NCBI RefSeq assembly: GCF_048128805.1
Contig: NC_136020.1
Location: 8,577,653 to 8,641,652, forward strand
Reading direction: 5' to 3'
DNA length: 64,000 bases
Source of the DNA: Centroberyx gerrardi
Lineage: Eukaryota > Chordata > Actinopteri > Beryciformes > Berycidae
The position numbers and the translations under genes were made by a program. The notes under the pieces are model-generated. The model worked only from the letters and a program-made list of their open reading frames with translations, made no database searches and was not told the DNA's origin. Positions within the stretch are counted from its first letter, which is position 1; the number at the start of each line of letters is the position of its first letter. Positions 34,713-53,362 of the stretch are shown here, one piece after another.

Positions 34713-37700
34713 ATGCGAGACAAAACGCGCCACACACATAGAGGCAGTAGCAGGATGAGACTTGGCTGGCTCAGAGGAATAGTTCCTGCTCTTGCCATGG
34801 CTGCAGCCATACTCTACCTTGGCTCCATTAAGCAGGAGGTCCATACCCACTCAGAGAGGCTCCAGAGGGCCCACTACAACGACTCACTCAGGGGCCAGGG
34901 CTTCCTGAAGAGGATGGACAAGATGGAAGCAGACATTAACAAGCTGGGTGAGTCCAAATCTCAACCCAGCAGCTGATTCTGTGTTAAAGACAGGCACTCA
35001 AAGTATAATGTGAGATTTGAACAAAACAAACACACAATTTGCAGATACTTAGCCTATAATTTATGCTGATTTTAGCTTAACAAAATGCACATACACTCAT
35101 TCATTCATCTTGAACACAGAATACCAAACACATTTTTTACATGAATGTCTGTAATATTCTAACCTTACAGTTATAGTATCAGTTCATTGATCTTCATTTG
35201 CTAATGGAGTGCAAATGCAAAGGTAAACATCAGAATCAGAATCAGAAATACTTTATTGATCCCCGAGAGGAAATTGGGCAAACATTGACTAGTGTTTGGT
35301 AGTGTAATAGGGAATGCTATGTTTACATTTCAGGGAGGAGCAAGTTATGCTTCAGCCATCTGTCAACCTTAAATTGACTTTGTATAGAAGCTAATACAAG
35401 GTAGTGAGATATCCACTTGTTAACGGTGACGAATGCTCAGCTGCTCACTTTGCCCACAGTCAAACTGATGAATAATATGGACAAGAAAGAAGCACCAGCG
35501 GCACCGGCGGCTCCAGAGGTGAAGAAGGAGAGCAAGGTGGTGAGGAAACTGTACCCCAACTCTGCACTGTTCAGAAAGTGGGGTGATGGGCTGTCAGAGG
35601 AGGAGCAGAAAGAGGCTGAGAGCCTATTTCAGAGATATGGCTACAATGCCTTCCTCAGTGACAGGCTGCCCCTCAACAGGGAAATCCCCGACACCAGGAA
35701 TCCCAAGTGAGAACCGTTTTCCTACTCAAATCCAGTCAAAATCAAATCAAACAGTCCCTACTAATGAATCACAGCTAACACATGCTCCGGTATAGGCAGA
35801 ACGGGTTGTTTAATGTTAACCTATTCAGTATGAGATCCAGGTCATTTAAAACGAGCACATAAACCCTTTGAAATCATTGAAATTCTTGTTAACACTGTTG
35901 TTTTCCCTCCCAGGTGTGCTGAGAAAAAATACCCGCACGATCTGCCTACCATCAGCATCGTGTTAATCTACCTGGATGAAGCCCTCTCCATCATCAAGAG
36001 GGCCGTCCGCAGCATCATAGACAAGACTCCAGCTCGGCTGCTGAAGGAAATCGTACTGGTGGATGATCACAGCACTAATGGTAGGTCTGCCACACACGGC
36101 TCTGCTAGTTTCTGGCTCTTTAAATAATTACTACGGTGGATATTTGTCTCTTTGTGATCTATAGGTGATATTTGGGCTTTTAAAGTTTCAGTCAGGGCTT
36201 TTATAGTGAGAGGCGTGAGCCAAGCTACCTCTGCTAACACATGAACAGTTTTTTTTTGTGGGGTTTCATTGAGGAGAGGACAACAAGAGATTGGTTGGTT
36301 GGTTGGTTGGTTGATTGATTGATATACTTTATTAATTGCCAGAGGGGGAACTAGATTTGTCTCTCACACAGCAGAGACAGGGAAACAACAGACAAGGGGG
36401 AAAATACAATCAGCAGCACGGGTTAAAACATCCAACACATGGAAATGCATGGTCATAAAAATAGAAACACAGGGCCCACTGACTTCCACAGCCACACTTC
36501 ATATAACCCCCATTGCTCTTTCTCTAGAGGATCTAAAGGAGAAGCTGGATGAATACATCATGTCCATCCACGAGGAGCGTCCCGGCCTGGTGAAGAGGAT
36601 CAGACACTCTGAGCAGCTCGGCCTCACCCAGGCCAGACTGTCAGGGTGGAAGGCTGCTGAAGGGGACGTGGTGGCCATCTTGGACGCTCACATAGAAGTC
36701 CACGTTGAATGGTTGGTCAAGGGCTGCGGCTCTCCCTTACTGAGTGATCTGAGTTGGTTAAACACTGATGTAATCTGAGGTTAAACCGTCACTGTGTTTG
36801 TGTGCCCAGGGCAGAGCCACTGTTAGCTCGCATCAAGGAGGACCGCACCTTGATATTAACACCTGTGTTTGACAGAGTCAACTATGATGACTTGACAGTG
36901 ACTCGCTACACCCCTGCAGCCGATGCCTTTGACTGGGCTCTGTGGTGCATGTATGAGTCGTTCAGACCCGAGTGGTACGCACTGAAGGACGAGTCGCTGC
37001 CTGGCAAGTAAGTCACACGGTCTCCCAGTCTCACTTCCCTTAAGTCTAACCTGCATTGGGAGTTTAAAAAGTGTGTGTTGAGAACCCCCCACAAAAAACT
37101 ACTCGTAACCAAGACTTCTTTGGACTTTTATTTATAGAAAATTGTTTATTTGTCTAATCCTGTCACCAGGAGCCCTTCTATCATGGGAATACTTGTAGCT
37201 GATCGCAAGTTCTTTGGAGAGATCGGAAGCCTTGATGGTGGAATGAAAATATATGGCGGTGAAAATGTGGAACTAGGCATCCGGGTGAGCTAATCAAGGG
37301 AATTTTTTTTTCAGTTGGGCACTGTAATTAAAGCTCCAAATACAGGAGGAGATCTTCAGCATAATGATAATAGATAGCATGGTGGCTCAGTGGTTAGCAC
37401 TGCTGTGTCGCCTCACAGCAAGAAGGTCCTGGGTTCAAATCTCTGTCCTTTTTGTGTGGAGTGTGCCTGTTCTCCCCACATCCGCCTTGGTGTCCTCCCA
37501 AAGTCCAAAGACATGGTGGATTGGAGACTCTAAATTGCCCGTAGGTGTAACTGAGTGTGTATGATTGTTTTTTCTGAGTTATGGACTTGCAACCTGTCCA
37601 GGGTGTTTCCCTGCCCAATGCATGCTGGGATAGGCTCCCCCCCATGACCCTGAATAGGAATAAGCAGGTAAAGACACTGAATGGATGAATGAATGAGTGG

Positions 37701-39319
37701 TGTTGCGTATTTGGGACTTTAATTGCAGTACCCATGTTACTCTTCTTAACCGCCTATGACTTCTTTGCAGTCCCACACCTGCTAAAAACTATTCTTTGGA
37801 CCGTATGTTTCCTGCAGTGCAATTTTATTTTTCTATAATAGCCCTTTCCAAGATACTTATTTTTAAATAATTCATATCAGCTCATTCTTTGTGTGTGTTT
37901 TGTGGCAGGTGTGGCTGTGCGGAGGGAGTGTAGAGGTTATACCTTGCTCTAAAATTGCCCACATTGAACGGGCCATCAAGCCTTACCTCCCAGACCTGAG
38001 TGTAATGGTGAAGCGCAACGCACTGAGGGTGGCTGAGGTATGGATGGATGAATACAAAAACAATGTCAACATTGCCTGGAACCTTCCACTCAAGGTAATG
38101 TCTATCAGACAATAGATTTTTGCATACACTACCATCCATTTACATCAAACTGCATAAGTAGCCAAAATGGAAATACTTTGTGGCTTATGACAAACAGTGT
38201 AAACACAGAGTGGCCTTTGTAGTTTCTCTCTTTATCAGTCTTACTTGTCCAGAGTCACCTATGGACTGATATGATTTACCCAAACAGGATCATGGCATAG
38301 ACATTGGGGATGTTTCAGAGAGGAAGAAGCTGAGAGAGAAGCTGAAGTGCAAGCCCTTCCAGTGGTATATTGATAATGTTTACCCTCTCCTGGACCCCCT
38401 GCAGGACCTGCTTGCTTATGGAGCTGTGAGTAGAAACATCAAATCCAATTGTACATGAAAGGCCCAATCTATAATCGGCTAAATGCAAATTTCAAATGTA
38501 TTGCAAAGCAGCGGTTTATTTCCGTTTTTCTAGAGATTGGAGTTTTTATTTATTTTTATCAGCGTTCCACATCAAGCTTAAAAATTAACTGGGGCCTCAG
38601 AAGTAATATCTGTGGATGATTAAATGTATTCTACCTCTGTTGTGCTACCCAGTACATCACAGTGCTCAGTGTAGTCATTTATAATGGGTCACTATTTGCT
38701 TCTGTTGGCAGCTGTTCAATGACCTGAAGCCAGATCTCTGTGTTGACCAAGGCCCAGTGCCTGGGAACACGCCCATTGTGTATGGCTGTCACTACTACTC
38801 CCCACAGGTGTGATCAATCATTCAGCGTCTGATAGTATCTACATAGACTAGGATGTATTTGCTTTATTACATGGATATTTACTGTGTTCCTGTGTAGCAC
38901 TGTTATTATCGAGGCGATGGACAAATCTACATTGGTGGCATCAAATCTCACAAGTACAACAGCAACCGCTGCCTGGTGGACCCCGGTGAAGGAGCCTACC
39001 CAGGACTGTACGAGTGCAAACTGGCCAAGCAGAAGAAATTCCACATGCTGTGGGACTTCAAACAAGTAATTTAGATTTTAAAATATAAATCTACACCAAG
39101 TAGGTCAATATATTGATGGATGCATCCCCAAATGGCATCTAGAAAATGCTTTTTTCTCAACAGTAAAATGTCTTTTATTCTCAGGGAGGAACTATCCAGA
39201 ACAGAGAGACAAAGAGATGTCTGGAGATCGCTCTTGGTGCCGACAACTACTACAAACTTATTATTCAGCAGTGCACCAGTCAGCACTGGAAGATACAACA
39301 TGTTATCAAAGACTTCTGA
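34713..39319 (+). CDS. galnt8: Polypeptide N-acetylgalactosaminyltransferase 8-like
   Basis: Golgi type II membrane enzyme of the GalNAc-T family, which starts mucin-type O-glycans. Eleven exons: 34713-34947, 35460-35706, 35914-36080, 36528-36711, 36810-37007, 37170-37284, 37909-38094, 38288-38425, 38712-38807, 38898-39065, 39185-39319; 1869 nt, 622 residues. A short basic N-tail precedes a membrane segment ([16 protein letters not shown]), followed by a stem. The catalytic domain starts near [41 protein letters not shown] and the metal-binding DxH (LDAHIE) are present. The second half has [20 protein letters not shown] and [10 protein letters not shown]. The C-terminal ricin-type lectin domain runs from about VDQGPVPGN to [12 protein letters not shown]. 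An alternative start is Met15 (34755). Which teleost galnt8 copy this is cannot be told. Confidence 0.92.
35225..35285 (+). repeat. Retroposon tail fragment in galnt8 intron 1
   Basis: ATCAGAATCAGAATCAGAAA, then CTTTATTGATCCCC and GGAAATTGGG: a widespread teleost short-retroposon 3' end. Confidence 0.55.
36290..36430 (+). repeat. (GGTT)n/(GATT)n plus degenerate retroposon tail in galnt8 intron 3
   Basis: GGTT/GATT microsatellite leads into ATACTTTATTAATTGCCAGA and GGGGGAA, a diverged form of the TTTATTGATCCCC tail seen at 35246. Confidence 0.45.
37370..37700 (+). mobile_element. tRNA-derived SINE in galnt8 intron 6
   Basis: The head has an A-box (GGTGGCTCAGTGG) and a B-box (GGGTTCAAATC) about 45 bases apart. 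The body has TGTGTGGAGTGTGCCTGTTC, AAAGTCCAAAGACATG, GGAGACTCTAAATTGCCC and AACCTGTCCAGGGTGT. The tail is ATGGATGAATGAATGA. It is inserted in the same sense as galnt8. This is a common teleost SINE-type repeat. Confidence 0.7.
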
Positions 39320-39848
39320 AAGACTGGTGGCAGGGCCCAGATCACAAGATGATAAATGAGCCATATTTGCACAAAGACTGCATCTTGTGTCAGAGGAAGA
39401 TCTAAAATGACTGTGTCTTTGGTGTGAATTTGCACTTTGCATTGGATGACTTGAATCCATAATAGGCAGACAGTGCATAAGCAATGATGATAATATATTG
39501 TTGTGGATGAATTGGGACATTGGGGATGATGTGTGTGATTGTTTTTTTTTTATTTGTTTTTTTATTTTCACATCATACATTTGTATGACAAATGTACGTT
39601 CTTGACTTATATGTCAAATATGAACTACCACTGCGCTATGTGACCATTGTTTTGTTTGTTGTAAATATAAAAAAGTCAATACAAACCATAATTTGATATT
39701 ACAGTATTTGTGAACAATTTATTTTTGATTGCTACAAAAAATTAGCAGTGAACAACTCTGACATTGACCTCAAATGGTTTGCTTCAGTTGAAAAGGTAAA
39801 TATTACCAACATTATTCAAGTCGAACAGGTTCCTTTGAGGTCTGGCTG
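39320..39848. other. galnt8-ada2 convergent 3' ends
   Basis: Only 529 bases separate the two stop codons, so the 3' UTRs meet or overlap. A minus-strand AATAAA (39718-39723) suits ada2. For galnt8 there is only a weak AATATA-type hexamer near 39664. Confidence 0.6.
39718..39723 (-). terminator. ada2 poly(A) signal
   Basis: Plus strand TTTATT, that is AATAAA on the ada2 strand, about 130 bases past the ada2 stop codon. Confidence 0.6.
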
Positions 39849-43888
<4,040 letters not shown>

Positions 43889-45337
43889 AGGAGGGTGCTG
43901 TATCCGTGTTCCTCCGTCAACATATCATACACCTTCCACAGTAAGCAGGATTGCTGTGTTTGGTGCTGCGAAGAAAGAAATAATGTGTAAGAAACAGATG
44001 ATCTTTCTCTTCTTTTGCCTCAGAAGACAGCAAGCAGGGTCTCCATGAGTTCTGTGGCTTACTTTAAAGGCAAATTTGACAAAACTCATCCGTTTAAGTC
44101 CACCAACATACCGACCTACAGCATGTTGCTATTATGGTACATAACATAACCCATTCACTATCTTTATCTTTATTGCAATCTTCCCATGACTGCTTTGTGA
44201 AGCAACTGACCAAGAATGCTCAGATCACTAACAGATATTTTAAGCAATGAAGGAAAAGTTTCGAAGATATCTCTGCCCACATTAAAACATATAAAATACT
44301 TACAAATAAGAATGAGCTTGTGGTGTCCCGTCTCAGCTCACCAGTCCTCCAGAAGGATCGGCTTGTTATCCACAAGATCCTCCGCTCTATCAGTCCAGCA
44401 TGTCAGCAAAATACTCTGAGCCATTGGATAATTGGGGCATTTTTCTCTGACAAATGACCATGTGATGAACTAATGGAGGAAGCATGAATGGCCAGTGTTG
44501 CAAAGTAAATGTAAGTACTACAAGTTTGTATATCACTAGGCAATGGGAAACCAGAAATGCAGAAGTTGTATAAGTCAAAAAGAGCAGAGAAGTGATACTA
44601 ATGATTTATACTTTATTATGTTAAACATTTCCACAATATAACATTTTCAGATGGAGACACAATCAAAGAAAAGAACAAAACCAAAAAAAAACCCCACAAG
44701 CACACATACAGATAATTTAATTTGGAATCCTCATATACATACAGTGCATCCTTTGGAATGACATCACCCACTCTTCTAATTCAAGACATAAGTATAACGT
44801 ACAGTAGATGTAACATCAATAAATTAACTTAGTAAGGTCATATATGGTCTTCAGTTTTTTTTTTGTTAAATACTTCATTTCTCTGTGATTGGTTGGAGCA
44901 GATACCTATTAGCAAGACAATGCTCCATGCAACTTATCATGTGGGGTAGAAGTTAATGGGAAACTGTGAGATAGCTGCTGTATTTGTCATGAGGACTGAT
45001 CCAATCAGATCCTGGAGTGTTAAACATTGAGCCAATCACGTCGTCCCTGACTAAGCAGTGTAAACTGAGACCCTCTGAAGGGAGCAGCAGAGTAAACCGG
45101 TCATTGTAATGTGCACAAGTACCTACAATGCATATCTGTAATATTGAGTTGCAGTGTCTATCCTCATCCTGTCCCTTAATGCACAGAAAAATACAGCAAT
45201 ACATCACACAACAACAACGTGTCTCTTTTGAGCTGGAATTGCATCGGAAATTCTTTTCACAGACACAGGAATGAAATCTTTTATATGACAAAATAAAAAA
45301 TACAAGGAAGAACTCTTCTCTAAGACAGCGGAGCAAC
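43889..45337. other. ada2 upstream region and atp6v1e1 3' UTR
   Basis: No coding exon supported. The right part is the atp6v1e1 3' UTR, ending near a minus-strand AATAAA at 44612-44617 and so about 720 bases long. The left part, under 730 bases, must contain the ada2 promoter; no TATA box is evident. Confidence 0.55.
44612..44617 (-). terminator. atp6v1e1 poly(A) signal
   Basis: Plus strand TTTATT, AATAAA on the gene strand, about 720 bases beyond the stop codon. Confidence 0.5.
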
Positions 45338-48249
<2,912 letters not shown>

Positions 48250-48744
48250 GGTTGCAGCTGTCAAAGATCCGCTCGGGCCTGCCGGGAAAATAAAAGCAAG
48301 AAATAAATTCACAGTGAGGGAGAAGCGAGTTTCGTTCACAACCAAGAGATTTCGATCATGCAACTCGATATTTGGACCAATATTTACCCGAAAATCACAG
48401 AGAAGGAGGTATGAATTAATCGCCGCAGTCGTGACTCGTAAAGATGTCTACGGAGGATCAGCTGATTTTCACAGTCACATGATGTTTACTTCCGGGCCAG
48501 CAGCCAATCAGGCGTGAGAACAAGGACCGTTTAGTTTATCCTGATGTTTATGATAGAAGAAAAGGGCAATATGAATGACAGCAATTCATTCGATTAGTCA
48601 GTTATTAGTATAGCCTATTATTTGTAGTGCCTCTTTTAATTATAATTAAAATATATATATATATATTTTAAATGTAAGAATGTATGAATTGCGACACACG
48701 GATATTCAGTTATCTTTAAACTAATCAGTTTACAAACTAAAAAT

Positions 48745-49030
48745 CAATATAATATTCCTATAATGTTCCTATAGGGACTTGTAGTGTGCCTATGATAATT
48801 AATAGTGAGTTTCAATAGTGAGTTAATACTTTGTCGTTCTTTATGGTATTTTGCTATGTCTTTTCATTTTAATATTCCTATTATATCCCTATAGGAACTT
48901 ATAGTGTGTCTGTGAACTCATTAATGAGTTTATAGTGACCTTATTGTACTTAATGTGTTTTTTTATATATATTTTCTATGGCATCACTATAATATTCCTA
49001 TTGGGACTTATATTTGTATAGGCCTACTAT
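48745..49030 (+). repeat. 120-bp tandem repeat, about 2.3 units
   Basis: AATATTCCTA recurs at 48751, 48871 and 48991, exactly 120 bases apart. Each is followed by a CCTATAGG-ACTT block, then GTGTGTCTGTGAACTC-like and GAGTTTATAGTGA-like segments. A single related monomer lies at 31750. Confidence 0.8.
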
Positions 49031-49646
49031 CCTCATAAATTTTGTTATAGTATTTCCCTGGTTCTTTTTTTGTGAGAGCAGTGCATTATGAAATCCAAGC
49101 TCTTCATATCTTATGTACAGTATAACAGTATACAGTATGTGCTGTACATGTGTAGGCCTACTATGTGAAAACCCCCTGGCATAGTTTCCAGTCCTGTAAC
49201 ATATCTTACCAGTAGAGGGAACTAGAACTTGGAAAGTCCAGCATTAGAAATAGCTCTTCTCTGTGTTTGACATACATTTTCCACTCTGTGTCAAAGACTC
49301 ACAACTCACTGTGGACGGCTGGTCTGCTCTTTGGACAGCAGACATTAACCTCTGCCAGCTGTTTACTTCCCTACTGATCTCTGTTAACCTTTCACAGACC
49401 ATTAACAGACAGGTTAACAGTCTAAAGTTTGATTCAAGATTAAAAACTTTATTGTCCATTTATGCAGCCAGCAACATGAATTCTAATCTATTAAAAAGCA
49501 AGAAATACCATATAATACAGAGTTTAACTACATTGTTCATGGTCTTGCTCAGTCTGAATAGATAGCAAAGTCACCACTGACTGCTCTCCAGCCAACTGTT
49601 ATGTCATGGATTTGGGCAGTGGGGAGGGTAGGATAGAGATAGACAG

Positions 49647-49647
<1 letters not shown>

Positions 49648-49741
<94 letters not shown>
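49648..49741. repeat. (GA)n microsatellite
   Basis: About 93 bases of GA with one GGG interruption; frames through it are artefacts. Confidence 0.95.
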
Positions 49742-49744
<3 letters not shown>

Positions 49745-49987
49745 GTGCCCGGCTTGTCCAGCTCGTTACTCCTGTGCCAGCTACAGCATGCATGTCTGCC
49801 TCTGTGTTGTTGTTCGGGTCTGAATGCACGTCTCTCCCTGATCTTCAACATCTGTCTCCCGTCTAGCCGCTCACTCAGCCCTGCACAGAAAAGACCCAGG
49901 TACGCTCAACACTGCTTTGTGTCTTTTTGCTGCACATTATGGAAAGTTTTACACAAGAGCTTGAAATCTTCCACAGGAATAACAAGG

Positions 49988-49989
<2 letters not shown>

Positions 49990-50038
<49 letters not shown>
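49990..50038. repeat. (GT)n microsatellite
   Basis: Uninterrupted GT repeat of about 48 bases. Confidence 0.95.
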
Positions 50039-50041
<3 letters not shown>

Positions 50042-52432
50042 AAGAGCAGACATTGTACAGTGACTCAGGAATGTGATTTGATTTAGTGGCTTTTGCGTAC
50101 CATGCTTTGTTAAGAGTGTGATATCTATAGACATGTCAGCGGATGGGTCAGTAATAGGTCACTTAGGTGTAGTGAAGGGCAAAATCTAACCTTGTATAAG
50201 AGAGAAAAGGGGGTGTGGGGGACTGATTTGAAAAAAGCAGCAGTCCAATCAAGCAGTTCTCTCATACTTCCTGTGTCTGACATTCACACTGACCTTATGT
50301 TCATTCTGATTGGCTCATATCACCGTCACACTGTGTGCATGCACTGTCACCCTCGCATATTAGCATAGAAAGAGCAGCTGAGTGGCCTACATCTCACTGA
50401 TCGTTTACTTTACCATGAGTCTGTTATCGCTGGGATAGGATCAATGCGAATCCAATTACTCAAGTAGGCCAGTGAGTGAAGGAGGATCACACAGTAGAAA
50501 AGGTTGATTGTTTTGTTTTTTTTAAGCAGGGGCACAGAGGCACCTTTCTGAATGTGACAGGTTTAAAGTGTTTTACTTGTAATCTTTAATGTTTCAGACG
50601 TTCCTCGCAGGTTGGAGCCTCTGCAGGCCTAAAACACAGCAGCTTTGGCCCCAGACAGGCAATATGGCAGCTAGTTGCTCATTAAATCACTGATGTCTGG
50701 GAGGCGTTTGTTTCACAGCCTGCTACCTCTGGAGTGGGTGTGGTGGAATGACAGGACTTTTCAAGGTCTTGATTCACTGAGTAAAAAAAACTATGAAAAT
50801 ATACAAAATATACAAATAATAAACACACAAAATATGCCCTGAATCAGCCCCGGATTTAACAGATTTGAAACACAAAATTGAGGTTTCATGATCAGATTAT
50901 TTAGTTCTATCAAGGCACCACTATGTTCTGGAGATTTGTATTCAAGGGCTAAGGCTTTTTTTAAATTGATTTTGTCCAGCTGCTGGGCTTGGAGTCAGAG
51001 GTTTTATTGCACAAAAACTACTAAGCTGTTGCATAACAGGCAGGGAGGGTGTTTGCTTTCGCCTGTGAAGCAACACAATAGAAATAGTGTTTAAAATTTG
51101 GAATATATGCTCCAACCCATATTGAAATGGAATGGAACAGTTAAGTTGAGGAAATCCAAATCCCAAACTTCTTATGTGTATTTGCATGATTTTTAAAAGC
51201 AGCTTGGTGTCTCATCCAGACACAATCTAGATATTTATTCTACCTGCTTTCCATCTTTAATGCCAAGTGTAGATAAAGCCATAGGGATTTGTAGGGACCA
51301 ATTCAGTCAAACATCTATACCTTGATATCTTTATATTTTTTACACTTTACAATCTCTCCTGACAGATCAATCTTCCCCCATCTGTTGTAGATGGGCAGCA
51401 GACATGTCTTAATAATCTACTGTTTTTAATGATATGTCTTTTTCATTCAGTGACAAATTCCACTGGTGTTTGATCTCTTCGGTAAACAGTTTATTCAGAA
51501 TATTCTTCAGTTTACTCACAGTTTATTTTTGGATTATTAGCTAATACCTGGAGCTTAGCAGCAAATCTGTATTGCATTTCGCCTCTTGGTGCCACTACTC
51601 ATTACTACAATCAGCGGCACCTCTTAAATGTCAGATTTTGGATTCTCTGTCTGATCTCAGGTTAACTGTAAATGTAACAGATACATAAGCCCTGGAGAGG
51701 TTGTTAAGGGGTTTACCCTTATTAAGGGACATATTCTGAAACCAGAGAAAACCTGGTGCCCCATTTCACAGGCACACAGGCAACATGTTGTGAACATGAT
51801 ACTACATTACCCAGCGGAGAGCGAGTGTTGAGACTGTCTATTCTGGGGCTGGCAGGGTGGCAAATATTTTCTGCAAGCAAAGCTGAGATGTGGCCTCAGG
51901 GGTGAAGCGGGTCACCTTGGAAGAAACAGGCATGTGTGGGCCGAATGCATGCAAACAGATGTGTATCTGTTCAGAAATGGAGACTTCATACTGTTGAGAT
52001 TATATGTTAATACTTCGGTGTTGGCGAGAATGTTGAGAAATGGAAATGGCAGAAATCTCCATGTTGGTGTTTCACACGTTCTGAATATCTACTGCAATAT
52101 CACTTCCCCTTTAAATCCCCACTCTTGTCCGATCTTCACGTCATGTGAAATCTCTGAAATAGCTTCCACTCTCGGGCGACAGATGGAGACGTATATAGCG
52201 CCTAAAGATAGTAAGATATGTGGGGACAAGGCTATAGATAGTCACAGCCACTGCAATACAGAGCAAAGAGTGAGCAACTTTTTCCAAGCAGGGCTTTGCT
52301 TGTGTCACTGAGCACGTTCACCTTGCTGTGTCAATATTGCACAGTATTGTATTATTACTTCAGTTTACTGTGCTTGAATATAAAACTTGGAGTGACTCTG
52401 TGTCCCCACTAATATTTTCTGTGTATGTGCAG

Positions 52433-53362
52433 CAGCCAGGCTTCATTCTGGAGGGAAAGGCCCCAGTCGAGTCCAGCAGGGAGGATGGAGGCGGAGGGGA
52501 GGCCGGCGCCCTCGGCCCCAGCCCCGCCACTCTGCCTCTGATGCAGGGAGAGAGTCCCGGGCCCTGGCAGAGCGAGAGCCTGCTGGCGGAGTCCTGGTCC
52601 ACGATGGGCGACGTGGACCCCGAGGACACCAAGAGCCTGGACAGCAGCGATGGGGCGGTGCTGGCCGGCGAGGAGAACCACTCCTCCAACTCCGACATGG
52701 TCCACCTGGAGCGCGAGGAGGCCGAGATGCTGGAGGAGGCGGAGAAGGCCGGGGAGGAGGACAGGAGGAGGAGGATGGAGGAGGAGGAAGAGGACGAGGA
52801 GCTGCAGACCAGCGTGCTGAGTGTGCTGGGCGGGGAGCGGGAGCTGGCGCAGCTCAGGGAGGAGCAGCAGGACCTCCGCGCCCCAGAAACTGAGGGGCTC
52901 CTGGTGTCGGCGGAGGAGCCCCGCGCGGAGAGGGGGCCCGCCGAGTTCAGGCAGGTGGTTCCCCCGATGGCCCTGCCGCCTCTGCCTATCGTCCAGCTGG
53001 AGCCCCCCTCCACCACCTCCACCCCGGTCCCTTCAGCCACGACCTCCGAGATAGAGGAGCTTTATTTCACACAGGAGCTCCGCCCTCCCCCCGTCCTGGC
53101 ACCAATAGCAGCAGAGCCTTCAGCAGAGAGCCAAACTCTCGACCAATTGAAATTCTCACAGATTCCCCTCGCTGCTGCAGAGGAACCTGCTGTTACAGCG
53201 TCTCAGGCAGCACCAGAGATGCCGGAGCCAGAGCCAACTGGTCCCAAGACTACCAAACCTCCCAGCTCCACTGAGCTACCAGTGCTGCTGTGTGGAGGCG
53301 CTGCTTTGGTAGCCGTTGTGGGAGTAGTGGCATATGGTGCTGTGGCCTACTGCCGAAAGTAG
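52433..53362 (+). CDS. bcl2l13: BCL2-like 13, C-terminal coding exon only
   Basis: Mitochondrial outer-membrane BCL2-family protein tied to apoptosis and mitophagy. The exon begins after a CAGCAG acceptor (52433 or 52436) and encodes 308-309 residues to TAG. WQSESL, DPEDTKSLDSSDG and ENHSSNSDMVHLERE match the human C-terminal half. A strongly acidic Glu/Arg stretch and a Pro-rich part follow. The end is a membrane anchor, LPVLLCGGAALVAVVGVVAY then GAVAYCRK, as expected for a tail-anchored protein. The LC3-interacting position reads WSTM where human has WQQI. The N-terminal half with the BH motifs is not found upstream in the 4.2 kb before atp6v1e1. An in-frame Met at 52328 lies in the preceding intron sequence and is not a credible start. 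Confidence 0.85.
   Translation, partial: QPGFILEGKAPVESSREDGGGGEAGALGPSPATLPLMQGESPGPWQSESLLAESWSTMGDVDPEDTKSLDSSDGAVLAGEENHSSNSDMVHLEREEAEMLEEAEKAGEEDRRRRMEEEEEDEELQTSVLSVLGGERELAQLREEQQDLRAPETEGLLVSAEEPRAERGPAEFRQVVPPMALPPLPIVQLEPPSTTSTPVPSATTSEIEELYFTQELRPPPVLAPIAAEPSAESQTLDQLKFSQIPLAAAEEPAVTASQAAPEMPEPEPTGPKTTKPPSSTELPVLLCGGAALVAVVGVVAYGAVAYCRK

Larger units (their letters stand above)
48250..52432. other. atp6v1e1-bcl2l13 intervening region
   Basis: Contains the atp6v1e1 promoter at its left end, an AT-rich zone with a 120-bp tandem repeat, and (GA)n and (GT)n tracts. I searched the plus strand for the BH-domain exons of bcl2l13 (FHYETKYVVLSYLG-like or GWNKILVPLVLLRQ-like coding) and found none. 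Confidence 0.55.

Noticed and set aside
49867-49899. A 33-base segment with good splice sites on both sides, considered as a bcl2l13 exon
   Set aside because: Its translation ([11 protein letters not shown]) does not resemble any part of BCL2L13; kept only as a possible untranslated exon.
52328-52432. In-frame Met upstream of the bcl2l13 exon as a true start
   Set aside because: The stretch precedes a good pyrimidine-rich CAG acceptor and has no similarity to BCL2L13, so it is intron sequence.
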